From assembly GCF_900447045.1 (NCBI RefSeq), contig NZ_UAWH01000005.1, forward strand, positions 620,001 to 684,000: a DNA stretch of 64,000 bases. Reading direction: 5' to 3'. This DNA is from Clostridium paraputrificum (GTDB taxonomy: Bacteria; Bacillota; Clostridia; Clostridiales; Clostridiaceae). The notes beneath the pieces were generated by a model. It ran no database searches and was not told where the DNA came from. It was given only the letters and a program-made list of their open reading frames with translations. Positions 8,319 to 17,337 of this stretch are shown here, one piece after another; the stretch's first letter is position 1; each line of letters opens with the position of its first letter. The translations under genes and the position numbers were made by a program.

Positions 8319-9845
8319 ATGAAAAAACTATTATCAAAAGTAATAGCAGTGATATTTGTATTTACAATGTTATTTGCATTACCAACACAAAGGATAAGTG
8401 CAGCAGAAAAAGTGGATTATAATAATGCACTTAATACAACTATACAAAAGTATATAGAAAAATTTAAAAATGGATTCTCAAGCAATATAACATGGGATTC
8501 ATGGGCAATTATAGGACTAGCTAGATCAGATAAAGAAGTTCCAAAGGAGATTTTTGATACTTATTACAGCAAGGTAGAGGCATTTGTTCAAGATAAAATA
8601 TCAAACAATCAAAAAATGTCAGGTGGAGATTTAGCAAAACTAATTTTATCAGTATCAGCTATTGGACAAGATCCTAGAAATGTAGCCGGAAATGACTTAA
8701 TAGATATAGTATGGCATCAAGATGGAATTTTAAATGAATACTATACATCATTAGCATACGTGTTAATAGCTGTAGATTCTAAAAATTATCAAGAACCTAA
8801 AGATGCCTTAAATACAAGAGATAAGATGATAGAGGCGCTATTATCTAATGAATTAGATAATGGTGGATTTGGATGGGGAACACCTGAACCAGATAGTACT
8901 GCAATGGTATTACAAGCTTTAGTAAAACATCAAGATAGGGAAGATGTAAAAAAGACAATGAATAGGTCACTAGTAATTCTATCAGAGCTACAAACAGAGA
9001 CCGGTGGATATGTTTCATGGGGAAATGAGAATTCAAATAGTGTAGCTCAAGTTATTACATTCTTAACTGCTTTAGGAGAAAATCCAACTACATCAGAAGC
9101 ATTTGTAAAGGGTGAAAATAATCTACTTGGTAATTTAATAACCTTCTACACCGGTAATGGAGAGTTTAAGTATATTCATTCAGATAGTGGAGCAAATGGA
9201 ATGGCAACAGAGCAAGCTTTATATTCATTAGCTTCTTATGATAGGTTAGTAAATGGAAAAACTTCTTTATATGATATGACAGATGTTATTAGTACGACAG
9301 ATTATTTAAATATTGTTAAGGAAGTTAATTCAAGAATTGAAACTTTACCAGGGATAGAAGCAATTTCTTTGGATAATAAAGAAGAAGTAAATTCTATATT
9401 AGCTAAGTTTAATTCATTACCAGAAGAATATAAGATACAAGTTATTGGAAAAAGTAAACTAAATTCTGCATCATCAAAGATAGCTGAAATACAAGATACT
9501 ATAAATACAATTAATAGTGACATTTGGGATAAAATTAATCCTGAAAATGTATCCTTAGAAAATAAAAAGGATGTTTTAGACATTATCAGTAGATACGAAG
9601 CTTTAAGTGATAAAGATAAGAAATATATTGTTGGATATGATGAAGTTTTAGCAGCAAAGGCTAAGATTGAAGCATTAGAAAAAGTAGAAGTTGAAAACAA
9701 GGAAGAAGGAAAAGAAGGTAACTCTTCATATTCAGAAGTTGTACAAACTGGAGATACTTCGAACTTTGGCTATTTATTTGCAGTCTTAATATTAAGTGGA
9801 GCAGTAATGATTTATAGCAAGAAGAAGGAAGTAAAAGAGGCTTAG
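8319..9845 (+). CDS. Secreted alpha/alpha-toroid protein (terpene-cyclase-like fold), probable B12-capture surface protein
   Basis: A 508-residue exported protein. A signal peptide (MKKLLSKVIAVIFVFTMLFA, cleavage near AAE) is followed by a region of about 300 residues with repeats of the prenyltransferase/squalene-cyclase kind, such as GGFGWGTPEPDSTAMVLQAL and GGYVSWGNENSNSVAQVITF. These build the alpha6/alpha6 barrel also found in intrinsic factor and transcobalamin. A helical linker and a sorting-type tail follow: VVQTGDT, a hydrophobic stretch and SKKKEVKEA. The ATG at 8319 follows GAGGAGGAG; an upstream in-frame start at 8247 would run through the terminator. It is first in the B12-riboswitch operon, four bases before a DUF4430 protein. 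Cobalamin binding is inferred from fold and context; the export and anchor signals are seen directly. Confidence 0.8.
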   Translation: MKKLLSKVIAVIFVFTMLFALPTQRISAAEKVDYNNALNTTIQKYIEKFKNGFSSNITWDSWAIIGLARSDKEVPKEIFDTYYSKVEAFVQDKISNNQKMSGGDLAKLILSVSAIGQDPRNVAGNDLIDIVWHQDGILNEYYTSLAYVLIAVDSKNYQEPKDALNTRDKMIEALLSNELDNGGFGWGTPEPDSTAMVLQALVKHQDREDVKKTMNRSLVILSELQTETGGYVSWGNENSNSVAQVITFLTALGENPTTSEAFVKGENNLLGNLITFYTGNGEFKYIHSDSGANGMATEQALYSLASYDRLVNGKTSLYDMTDVISTTDYLNIVKEVNSRIETLPGIEAISLDNKEEVNSILAKFNSLPEEYKIQVIGKSKLNSASSKIAEIQDTINTINSDIWDKINPENVSLENKKDVLDIISRYEALSDKDKKYIVGYDEVLAAKAKIEALEKVEVENKEEGKEGNSSYSEVVQTGDTSNFGYLFAVLILSGAVMIYSKKKEVKEA

Positions 9846-9848
9846 AAT

Positions 9849-10565
9849 ATGAAAAAATACTGGAAGAGTATTCTAATATGTATTTGTTTAGCAGTAGCTG
9901 TTTTTATTGGAGTTAAAGGGTGTAAAATTGAAGTTCCTAAGGATAATACAACAGTAGAAAGTTCTGTTGAGAATAGTTCTGCTAATGAAGAAAAAGAATA
10001 TTCTACAAAGGTCGAAGAAGGTAATAGCAATATAAAAACTGAAGATAAAGTGGGAGAAGAAAAAATTCCTTCTACATCACAGGTAAAAGATGAAGATAAA
10101 AAAGAACCCGAAAAGCCAAATCATATTATAACAGATAAAGGTGAAAGTACCGATATTGTAAAGGATGAGAAGAGGTATGTTACCATTTCTATTAGATGTG
10201 ATACTATATTAAACAATATGGATAAGTTTAATATGGACAAAAAGGATTATATTAATAATGGTGTAATATTATCATCAACTAAGATAGAGCTAGCGGAAAG
10301 TGATAAGACAGTATTTGATATTTTATATAGGGTGACTAGGGGAAAAAGGATACCTATAGATTATAGTGGAAATAAGGAGAGCGCCTATATAAAAGGTATT
10401 AATCATATATATGAGTTTGATTGTGGCAAGCAAAGTGGCTGGATGTATAGGATTAATGGAATTTTTCCTAACTATGGAGTAGGACACTACAAATTAAATG
10501 GTGGAGAGAATATAGAGGTTTTATATACTTGTGATTTAGGATATGACATAGGTGGAGGATATTAA
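9849..10565 (+). CDS. DUF4430 (transcobalamin C-terminal-like) membrane-anchored protein
   Basis: A 238-residue exported protein. The N-terminus is a hydrophobic signal segment ending GVKGC, a possible lipobox although Lys at -2 is unusual; it could instead be an uncleaved anchor. About 85 residues of charged, low-complexity linker follow. From about residue 130 comes a DUF4430-type domain: KTVFDILYRVT, a YIKGINHIYEFDCGKQSGWMY segment and NYGVGHYKLNGGENIEVLYT. Pfam relates DUF4430 to the C-terminal beta domain of transcobalamin and intrinsic factor. With the toroid protein immediately upstream, the pair would supply both halves of an intrinsic-factor-like corrinoid clamp as separate chains. 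Function is inferred; the domain call is fairly firm. Confidence 0.8.
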   Translation: MKKYWKSILICICLAVAVFIGVKGCKIEVPKDNTTVESSVENSSANEEKEYSTKVEEGNSNIKTEDKVGEEKIPSTSQVKDEDKKEPEKPNHIITDKGESTDIVKDEKRYVTISIRCDTILNNMDKFNMDKKDYINNGVILSSTKIELAESDKTVFDILYRVTRGKRIPIDYSGNKESAYIKGINHIYEFDCGKQSGWMYRINGIFPNYGVGHYKLNGGENIEVLYTCDLGYDIGGGY

Positions 10566-10586
10566 GATTTGAAAGGAGAAATCAGG

Positions 10587-11465
10587 ATGAAAGATACATT
10601 TTTAACATATCATCCAATAATTAATTTTACTTATTTAATAGGGGTGATATTGCTTTCAATGTTTTTTATGCATCCTGTTTTTCTCATAATATCTTTAATT
10701 AGTTCTATACTGTATTCAATAAAACTTAAAGGTGTAAAGGCATTAAGATTTGATTTGTTATATATGCTTCCTACGCTTTTATTTTTTGTAGTTATAAATG
10801 TATTATTAAATCATAGAGGAGCTACAATACTTCTTTACATAAATGATAAAGCACTTACTTTAGAAGGGATAATTTATGCTGTATGTTCATCAGTTATGTT
10901 TATATCAGTTATAATCTGGTTTAGTTGTTATAACAAAATAATGACATCAGATAAGTTTATATATTTATTTGGAAGGGTTATTCCATCAGCATCTCTTATA
11001 TTTTCCATGGTTTTAAGGTTTGTACCAAGAATTAAAGAACAAATAAAGGTAATATCAAATGGACAGAAGTCAATGGGGAGAGATGTTACTCAGGGAAACC
11101 TATTTCAAAGGATTAGAAGTGGTATGAACATATTATCAATATTAGTTACCTGGATATTGGAAGATTCAATAGATACAGCAGATTCAATGAATGCTAGAGG
11201 ATATGGACTAAATGGAAGGACAAGTTTTTCAATATATAGACTTGATAAGAGGGATAAGATTATTTTGTTAATAATAGTTTTGTTTATAGGAATAGTTTTA
11301 GTTGGAGGAATAGCAGGGGTAAATAGAGTGGTATTTTTTCCAACTATAAAATTAGCAAGGATAAGCAAGCTTAGTATAATATCTTATGTAGCTTATGGAT
11401 TATTATGCTTAATACCAATAATTTTAGATGCGTTGGAGGAATTAAAATGGAAATTATTAAAATAG
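10587..11465 (+). CDS. ecfT: ECF transporter transmembrane component EcfT
   Basis: Membrane scaffold of an energy-coupling factor importer that links the ATPase pair to the substrate-binding S component. Hydrophobic segments cluster in residues 10-130 and near the C-terminus. The cytoplasmic part carries the Ala-Arg-Gly signature MNARGYGLNGRTSF that docks on the ATPases. The ATG at 10587 lies 8 bases after AAAGGAG; an in-frame TTG at 10569 precedes that site and is unlikely. Length is 292 residues. Its end overlaps the start of the ATPase gene by 19 bp, which implies coupling. Part of the cobalamin-riboswitch operon. Confidence 0.9.
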   Translation: MKDTFLTYHPIINFTYLIGVILLSMFFMHPVFLIISLISSILYSIKLKGVKALRFDLLYMLPTLLFFVVINVLLNHRGATILLYINDKALTLEGIIYAVCSSVMFISVIIWFSCYNKIMTSDKFIYLFGRVIPSASLIFSMVLRFVPRIKEQIKVISNGQKSMGRDVTQGNLFQRIRSGMNILSILVTWILEDSIDTADSMNARGYGLNGRTSFSIYRLDKRDKIILLIIVLFIGIVLVGGIAGVNRVVFFPTIKLARISKLSIISYVAYGLLCLIPIILDALEELKWKLLK

Positions 11466-13096
11466 AAGATTTAAGTTTCTCATATTCGACTCAAGAAAAA
11501 AAAGTTCTTAAAAAAGTAAACTTAATAATAGAAGAGGGAGATTTTATTGTTGTATGCGGCAAGTCAGGATGTGGAAAGAGTACTTTACTAAGACATTTTA
11601 AAACTCCATTAACACCTCATGGTAGTAGACAAGGAAATATATTATATAAAGGTCAAGTTTTAGAATATGTGGACAACAGAACCCAAGCATCAGAAATAGG
11701 TTTTGTACTTCAAGATCCAGAAGGACAAATAGTAACAGATAAGGTATGGCATGAATTAGCTTTTGGGCTAGAAAGTCTAGGATATGACAATGAAACAATA
11801 AGATTAAAAGTTTCAGAGATGGCAAGCTATTTCGGAATACAAGAGTGGTTTATGAGGGAAGTAACAGAATTATCGGGGGGACAAAAACAGATATTAAATT
11901 TAGCTTCTATTATGGCGATGAATCCTAAGGTTTTAGTTTTAGATGAACCTACTTCACAATTGGATCCAATTGCATCATCAGAATTTTTAGAAACTTTAAA
12001 GAAAATAAATAATGATTTGGGAGTTACAATAATTATTTCGGAACATAGATTAGAAGAGGTGTTTCCTATGGTAGATAAGGTAGTCGTTATGGAAGATGGA
12101 GAAATTATAGCTTATGATGAGCCATCTGATATAGGAAATGTTATTACATCTTTATTACCAGTTCCAATGAGGGTAGCAATATCTTTAGGTGAAAAAAGAG
12201 GTTTACCTATTACAGTTAGAGAAGGCAGAAGATATCTTGATAGTTTATTTAAAGGAAAAGACTTAAGATATAAATCCTTGAATAAAATTTCTAAAAGAAG
12301 AGAAGATTCAGTATTAGAAATTAAAGATATATGGTTTAAGTATGATAAGAAGGGTGAAGATATTTTAAAAGGCCTGTCTTTTGAAGTATATGATGGAGAG
12401 ATATTTTCTATAGTTGGAGGTAATGGGACAGGAAAAAGTACAACTTTATCAGTTATTAGTGGTTTGAATAAACCTTATAGGGGAAAGGTGATACTTAAAG
12501 GAAAAGAAATTAATAAGTATTCTTGTAGGGAGTTATTTAATAAAAACCTATCAGTACTTCCACAGAATCCTAAGTCTATCTTTGTAAAGAGTACAGTTAA
12601 ATTAGATTTAGAAGAAACTTTGCTTTATGAGAATATTAATAAGTTAGAATTAAATAAAAAGATAAAAGAAGTATCAGAGTTGGTTGGTATAGAACATCTT
12701 TTTGATATGCATCCTTATGATTTGAGTGGAGGAGAAAAACAGAAGGTAGCCTTAGCAAAGATATTACTTTTAGAACCTAAAATTCTTTTGTTAGATGAGC
12801 CTACAAAGGGATTAGATAACTATTACAAGATAAAGTTAGGGAACATATTAAAGGAGTTAAATAAAAATGGAACCACAATAATAATGGTTACTCACGACAT
12901 CGAATTTGCAGCTATGTATTCAGATAGATGTGGAATGTTTTTTAACGGTAATATGACTTCAATTAGTGAAACAAAAAAATTTCTTAGGAATAATAATTTT
13001 TATACTACTTTTGGAAATAAAATGAGTAGACACTTATTTGATGATGCAATAACCTGTGAGGATGTGGTTAAGTTATGCAAAATGAATCTAGAGTAA
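11447..13096 (+). CDS. ecfA: Fused double ECF ATPase (EcfA-EcfA')
   Basis: Energises the ECF importer by ATP hydrolysis. Two ABC nucleotide-binding domains lie in one 549-residue chain. The first has Walker A GKSGCGKST, signature LSGGQKQ and Walker B VLVLDEPTSQLDP; the second has GGNGTGKST, LSGGEKQ and ILLLDEPTKGLD. EcfA and EcfA' are commonly separate genes in Firmicutes, but fusions like this are known for dedicated (non-shared) ECF systems. GGAGGA precedes ATG 11447, so the earlier in-frame ATG at 11405 inside ecfT is not the start. The 3' end overlaps the S component gene by 22 bp. Confidence 0.93.
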   Translation: MEIIKIEDLSFSYSTQEKKVLKKVNLIIEEGDFIVVCGKSGCGKSTLLRHFKTPLTPHGSRQGNILYKGQVLEYVDNRTQASEIGFVLQDPEGQIVTDKVWHELAFGLESLGYDNETIRLKVSEMASYFGIQEWFMREVTELSGGQKQILNLASIMAMNPKVLVLDEPTSQLDPIASSEFLETLKKINNDLGVTIIISEHRLEEVFPMVDKVVVMEDGEIIAYDEPSDIGNVITSLLPVPMRVAISLGEKRGLPITVREGRRYLDSLFKGKDLRYKSLNKISKRREDSVLEIKDIWFKYDKKGEDILKGLSFEVYDGEIFSIVGGNGTGKSTTLSVISGLNKPYRGKVILKGKEINKYSCRELFNKNLSVLPQNPKSIFVKSTVKLDLEETLLYENINKLELNKKIKEVSELVGIEHLFDMHPYDLSGGEKQKVALAKILLLEPKILLLDEPTKGLDNYYKIKLGNILKELNKNGTTIIMVTHDIEFAAMYSDRCGMFFNGNMTSISETKKFLRNNNFYTTFGNKMSRHLFDDAITCEDVVKLCKMNLE

Positions 13097-13812
13097 AGAA
13101 GAAAAAATTAATAAGCACATTAATAATTTTAGTTCTAATACCAACAACAATCTTATTTGGAAAGATTGCGTTAGGAGATAGAAGATATTATTTTATAAGT
13201 TTACTAGTAATTATATATACTATGATTCCATTCTTTATGCTGTTTGAAAAAAGAAAACCTAAAGCAAGGGAAATCATACTTATATCTTCACTATCAGCAA
13301 TTGGAGTTGCAGGGAGAATGATATTCTTTATGACACCACATTTTAAGCCTGTAATGGCAATAGTAATTATTACTGGAGTTGCTCTAGGACGTGAGGCAGG
13401 ATTCTTAACAGGTGCAATTACTGCATTTGTATCTAATTTTTTCTTTGGACAAGGACCTTGGACACCATGGCAAATGTTTTCTTTTGGGTTAGTGGGATTT
13501 TTGAGTGGAGTGATATTCAGTAAAGAAATAATAAAGCCAAAGAGAATAATATTATGTATTTTTGGTGGATTATCAACTTTTTTTATATATGGTTTTATAA
13601 TGAATACAAGTTCTGTATTTATGATGAACAGCCATATTTCATTTGCTACATTAACTGCTTTTATACTATCAGGTGTTCCGGTTGATGCAATTCATGCGTT
13701 ATCAACAGTTATTTTTTTATATCTTATTTCAGAGCCTATGATAGAAAAATTAAGTAGAATAAAGGTTAAACATGGATTACTAGATAATATAGAGAGTAGA
13801 GTTATAAGTTAA
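13075..13812 (+). CDS. ECF transporter substrate-binding (S) component, probably for cobalamin
   Basis: A 245-residue integral membrane protein with about six hydrophobic helices. It shows typical S-component features: a basic KKRKPKAREI loop before helix SSLSAIGVAGRMIF, then GVALGREAGFLTGAITAFVSNFFFGQG and a glycine-rich FGLVGFLSGVIF helix. In an ECF complex this subunit binds the vitamin and topples in the membrane. Substrate cannot be read from sequence alone. Cobalamin is inferred because the gene is last in an operon led by a cobalamin riboswitch and by toroid/DUF4430 proteins. It starts inside the end of the ATPase gene, with GAGGATGTGG as the likely RBS. I cannot say whether it belongs to the CbrT group. 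Confidence 0.85.
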   Translation: MQNESRVKKKKLISTLIILVLIPTTILFGKIALGDRRYYFISLLVIIYTMIPFFMLFEKRKPKAREIILISSLSAIGVAGRMIFFMTPHFKPVMAIVIITGVALGREAGFLTGAITAFVSNFFFGQGPWTPWQMFSFGLVGFLSGVIFSKEIIKPKRIILCIFGGLSTFFIYGFIMNTSSVFMMNSHISFATLTAFILSGVPVDAIHALSTVIFLYLISEPMIEKLSRIKVKHGLLDNIESRVIS

Positions 13813-13883
13813 ATAATTTAAACTTATGTAACAGTCTCCTCCTACTTTACATATAATATAAGTGTAAAAGGGGGTGCTACTAT

Positions 13884-14129
13884 ATGGATTTATCCCGTTT
13901 TAAAAACTATGGATTATGGGTTTCAATATTTGCGTTAATTCCTTTAGTTTTACAAGGTTTTGGGGTTAATATACTACCAGGTAATTACGAAGAAATAGTT
14001 GTTGCCTTACTGGGTGTATTGGTTATGGCTGGAATATTAAATAACCCTACTTCTGAAAATACAGGTTATTTAGATGATAAAACAAAAGAAGAAATACCAG
14101 AAAAAACAAATGATAAGACAGAAGAATAG
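13884..14129 (+). CDS. Phi-LC3-type phage holin family protein
   Basis: An 81-residue protein with two hydrophobic segments (about 10-28 and 38-52) joined by a short loop, then a charged tail. The N-terminal RFKNYGLWVSIFALIPLVLQ and central GVLVMAGILNNPTS follow the pattern of the phi-LC3 holin family, whose members form membrane lesions that release endolysin. No endolysin, terminase or other phage gene is nearby, so it is either a remnant or a chromosomal holin-like protein used for export or cell lysis. AAAGGGGGTG precedes the ATG, and a TATAAT-like sequence near 13852 may be its -10. A strong terminator follows. Confidence 0.75.
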   Translation: MDLSRFKNYGLWVSIFALIPLVLQGFGVNILPGNYEEIVVALLGVLVMAGILNNPTSENTGYLDDKTKEEIPEKTNDKTEE

Positions 14130-14164
14130 CTATTAAAATAAAGCTGATTAAAATTAATAAGGGG

Positions 14165-14195
14165 AGAGAAATTGCCAAGCAATTTCTCTTTTTTC
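14165..14195 (+). terminator. Terminator after the holin gene
   Basis: GAGAAATTGC and GCAATTTCTC form a 10-bp perfect stem with a short CAA loop, followed by six T. Confidence 0.9.
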
Positions 14196-14288
14196 CTAGA
14201 AGTTAAATGGGGAATTAGATTTTTATAATTTCTTTACCTTTAGTACAAAGGAAATAAATATCCACTCTACCTTTTTAAAAATTTTTTG

Positions 14289-15908
14289 TTATTTAATTGA
14301 TTCTAGCCATTGCTCATGATATTTATTAAATAATTCATTTATAGCTTCACCAATTTTGCTATATTGTTCATCCTTTAAATTAGCTAAGGATACACGAATT
14401 GACCACTTTGGACCATCAAATCCTTCACCATTCAATAGTATAATATGATATTTTTCAGCAAGGTCAAATAGAAATTCTAATGGATTTCTTTCTTCCTTAA
14501 GATAATTAGCAAAGTCCATTCCATATCTTAAATTTGCCCACACTAATAAATCATATTCATTATAATAACAAGCACTATGGATATCACTTTTTTTCATTGG
14601 TAAATCAATTAAATGATCATAAACTAGTTTTTTACGTTTTGTACAAATATCTATGGTTTGCTTTTTGTAGGTATCATCTTTGTCCAATAAAGCAAATAAA
14701 CAAAATAGTGCCATTTGAACTTGTTGAGGAGTAGAAAGACCAGCAGTATGATTTAAAGCAACTTGTCTGCTATCAGCAACAATTCTATCAATAAAGGATA
14801 TTGACTCAGGCTTTGGAGTTAATGAACTATATCTATTTTTTAAATCATCTTTATCTTCCTGAGGTAGTTCATGAATTAGCTTATTAAATACATTTTCTTT
14901 TGCAAGAGCAATAACACCCAGTCTCCAACCTGTAACTCCAAAGTATTTAGAGAAGGAGTAAACACCTAAGGTATTATAAGGTAATGTAATGATAAATGAT
15001 TTAAAATTTTCAACAAAAGTACCATATACGTCATCTGTAACAATCATTAAATTAGAATTCTTTTCTTTTACTATATTTTGAATGTATTTCATAGATTTTT
15101 CATCAATTGCTACAGAAGGAGGGTTACTAGGATTAACTACACATAAAAGTTTTATATTAGGATCAGCTAGTTTATCTAATTCTGAAGAAGGGTATTGCCA
15201 TGTATGACGGCCTTCTTCATTTAACTCACATGCATGAATTTCTGTAACATTAAAGTCATATCTAGAGAGATGAGGGATTTCTAGATATGGAGTGAAAATA
15301 GGAACCATTAAAGCAATATTATCATGTTTTTTTAAAAGGTGATTTGCCATAAGTGAATCGAATATATAGCACATAGCAGCAGTGCCACCTTCAACAGCAA
15401 AAAGATCATGACTAGCTTTATCAGGAATACTTCCTCCCATTTCTTTAATTAGGTAATTGTGGACTACTTTCTCTACTCTTAAGAGCATTCTATCTGGAAC
15501 AGGATAGTTATCTCCAATAATTCCATCTACTAATTCAAATACCCAAGAGTCAGAATCAAATCCATATTCTCTTATTCCATAATCCACAGCTTCTTCTAAT
15601 AGCTCAATACCAGGAGCATTTGTATTAGAGTTACAAAAGGCTTTAAAACGTTTATAAATATTAGGTTTTTCAGGCATTCCTGCTAGGTCCCCATCACACC
15701 AGGTTTTTCGTGTTTCTTCAACGCTAAAATATCCTAAGGTAAAAAAAGCATCTCTAGGAGTAGAAGCAGTCCAATTAGGATTTCCTCTACCAGCATTAAG
15801 GAAAATTTTAACTCCTTTTTTTTCATTAGAATTAGCAAGGTTTATTAGTTTATTCTTTAATTCAAAAGGACTTAGGTTTTTAACTTCTTCAAGTAATTTT
15901 TTATCCAA
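14289..15908 (-). CDS. aspD: Aspartate 4-decarboxylase (bifunctional aspartate aminotransferase)
   Basis: PLP enzyme that converts L-aspartate to L-alanine and CO2 and also transaminates aspartate. With an aspartate/alanine antiporter this can generate proton-motive force and resist acid. The large fold-type I protein (about 539 residues) has the family N-terminus LSPFELKNKLI, the GRGNPNW motif, the cofactor lysine in SFSKYFGVTGWRLG and the C-terminal arginine region WSIRVSLANL. The GTG at 15917 sits directly on the AAGGGG ribosome site, so the TTG at 15908, eight bases further, is the better start. No AspT antiporter is adjacent, which leaves its physiological partner open. Transcribed alone on the minus strand; only a weak hairpin (CCTTTAGTACAAAGG) lies downstream. 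Confidence 0.92.
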   Translation of the reverse strand: MDKKLLEEVKNLSPFELKNKLINLANSNEKKGVKIFLNAGRGNPNWTASTPRDAFFTLGYFSVEETRKTWCDGDLAGMPEKPNIYKRFKAFCNSNTNAPGIELLEEAVDYGIREYGFDSDSWVFELVDGIIGDNYPVPDRMLLRVEKVVHNYLIKEMGGSIPDKASHDLFAVEGGTAAMCYIFDSLMANHLLKKHDNIALMVPIFTPYLEIPHLSRYDFNVTEIHACELNEEGRHTWQYPSSELDKLADPNIKLLCVVNPSNPPSVAIDEKSMKYIQNIVKEKNSNLMIVTDDVYGTFVENFKSFIITLPYNTLGVYSFSKYFGVTGWRLGVIALAKENVFNKLIHELPQEDKDDLKNRYSSLTPKPESISFIDRIVADSRQVALNHTAGLSTPQQVQMALFCLFALLDKDDTYKKQTIDICTKRKKLVYDHLIDLPMKKSDIHSACYYNEYDLLVWANLRYGMDFANYLKEERNPLEFLFDLAEKYHIILLNGEGFDGPKWSIRVSLANLKDEQYSKIGEAINELFNKYHEQWLESIK

Positions 15909-16061
15909 GGTGTTCACCCCTTATTTAATTTACATAGTATGCATTTAGGTTAAAATAATATTTAGATAATTTCTTTATAGGTTATATAATATATATATTT
16001 CTAGTTTATCTATAAATTGAAGGAAATATAAAAGGAAAAAGGAGGGGACTATAAGCTAAAT

Positions 16062-16092
16062 ATAAAATAAAAAAACCCTGCTAAAAGCAGAG
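16062..16092 (-). terminator. Terminator of the PHP gene
   Basis: On the minus strand CTCTGC, a TTTTA loop and GCAGGG form a short stem (one G-U) followed by seven T and a further T-rich stretch. Confidence 0.75.
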
Positions 16093-16097
16093 TCTCT

Positions 16098-16934
16098 TTA
16101 TTTTAAGTTATTATAGCTGTCTAAAAATTTTTGCAGTAAATTTTCTTTTATGTTCATAGCTCCTATGTCACCATGTCTTTCATCTCCCTCAACATTACCG
16201 TGACAGTCTGAGCCAGCACTAACTAAAAGGTTATGTTTATTTGCAAAATTTAAAAAGTATTTTTCTTCATCAGAGGTGTTTTGAAAGTATATAGCTTCCA
16301 TCCCGTCAAAACCCATATTTAAAAAATCTTCTAAAGGAGAGTTATGTATTAGTTTTGGATGAGCTAAGAATACTAAAGCATTATACTTTTTTAGAAGTTT
16401 AACCCCTTCTTCAGTGGTAAGCTTTGTAGTTGGAACAAATGCAGGACAATCTTTACCTATAAAGTTTTGAAAGATATATTCAAATTCATATGGATAGCCT
16501 GCTGCTATAATTTCTTGTGCAATATGAGGTCTTGCAACAACATCTTTTCCACGCTTTAATACATTATCTAAGTTAATTTCTATATTAAAAACTTCTTTTA
16601 ATTTTTGAACCATTTTTTCAGCTCTTATTTTACGCTTATTTTTTAAAGTCTGTAAGTAATTAATAAATTCATCATTTTTATAACTTTCATCCTTAAAGAA
16701 TCCTAATATATGTATACTTTCTTTGTTATGAGTGGTAGAAAGTTCAATACCAGGTATAAATGAAAGGTTGATTTCTTTAGCAGTTTTTATTGCACTATCA
16801 AGTCCAGATATTGTGTCATGATCTGTTAAAGCTAAGTATTTTACTCCATTTTGATAAGCTCTTTCAACAACTTCTTTTGGTGACATTAAACCATCAGATG
16901 AGTTTGAATGTGTATGGAAATCTATCTTTATCAT
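16098..16934 (-). CDS. PHP-domain phosphoesterase (YciV/TrpH-like)
   Basis: A metal-dependent phosphoesterase of 278 residues. PHP metal motifs are in order: DFHTHSNSSDG near the N-terminus, ALTDHDTISG, IPGIELSTT and the C-terminal SAGSDCHG. This subfamily resembles E. coli RnaM/YciV, which acts on 3',5'-nucleoside bisphosphates and short RNA 5' ends; the exact substrate is not established here. On the minus strand GAAAGGA precedes the ATG by 8 bases. It is separated from the upstream HTH gene by about 400 bp with strong secondary structure, so it probably has its own promoter. It is not linked to aspD, because its own terminator intervenes. Confidence 0.88.
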   Translation of the reverse strand: MIKIDFHTHSNSSDGLMSPKEVVERAYQNGVKYLALTDHDTISGLDSAIKTAKEINLSFIPGIELSTTHNKESIHILGFFKDESYKNDEFINYLQTLKNKRKIRAEKMVQKLKEVFNIEINLDNVLKRGKDVVARPHIAQEIIAAGYPYEFEYIFQNFIGKDCPAFVPTTKLTTEEGVKLLKKYNALVFLAHPKLIHNSPLEDFLNMGFDGMEAIYFQNTSDEEKYFLNFANKHNLLVSAGSDCHGNVEGDERHGDIGAMNIKENLLQKFLDSYNNLK

Positions 16935-17337
16935 AGCAAAAATCCTTTCTCACTAAAGTTACTAAAATTTTAGCATAGTTTTAGTAGAGGAGCAAATTTT
17001 AAGAAAAATAAGTATCACTGTGAAAAAGTGTGACAGTTTGAGAGAGAGCATTCTAATAGAATAGTTTTTATATTATACTTAAAGTGTAAATAAAGGATAA
17101 TTTAGAATTTTATCTTCTATAGATTTGTTTTACAGACATAGAGTAATACTTTTGATTCTCCCAGGTGTAAAAGTTTATTCTCACTGAAATACTTTCGACT
17201 TTTTATATAAATATATAGAATATGTTTGAATTATCCTAAATGAGAGTGCTCCATTTAGAGGTGTATACTCTTACAAGTGGAGTTAATATTTATTTTGATG
17301 GTATGTAACAGGAAAAACAAATATTAACTCCACTTTC
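16935..17337. other. Gene-free, hairpin-rich spacer
   Basis: No convincing reading frame. Two nested pairings are possible: GAGCATTCT near 17046 with AGAGTGCTC near 17243, and AGGATAATT near 17093 with GAATTATCCT near 17230. A separate perfect 15-bp inverted repeat, GTGGAGTTAATATTT (17277-17291) and AAATATTAACTCCAC (17319-17333), sits five bases from the stop of the HTH gene. It has no T tract on either strand. The last could terminate or protect the HTH transcript; the first two suggest a folded RNA or leader. Confidence 0.5.

Noticed and set aside
8201-8422. A 73-codon plus-strand frame over the riboswitch expression platform
   Set aside because: It runs through the terminator hairpin and into the toroid gene in the wrong frame; composition fits RNA structure, not protein.
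9302-9700. A 132-codon minus-strand open frame inside the toroid protein gene
   Set aside because: Serine/leucine-rich shadow of the plus-strand gene with no ribosome binding site or recognisable domain.
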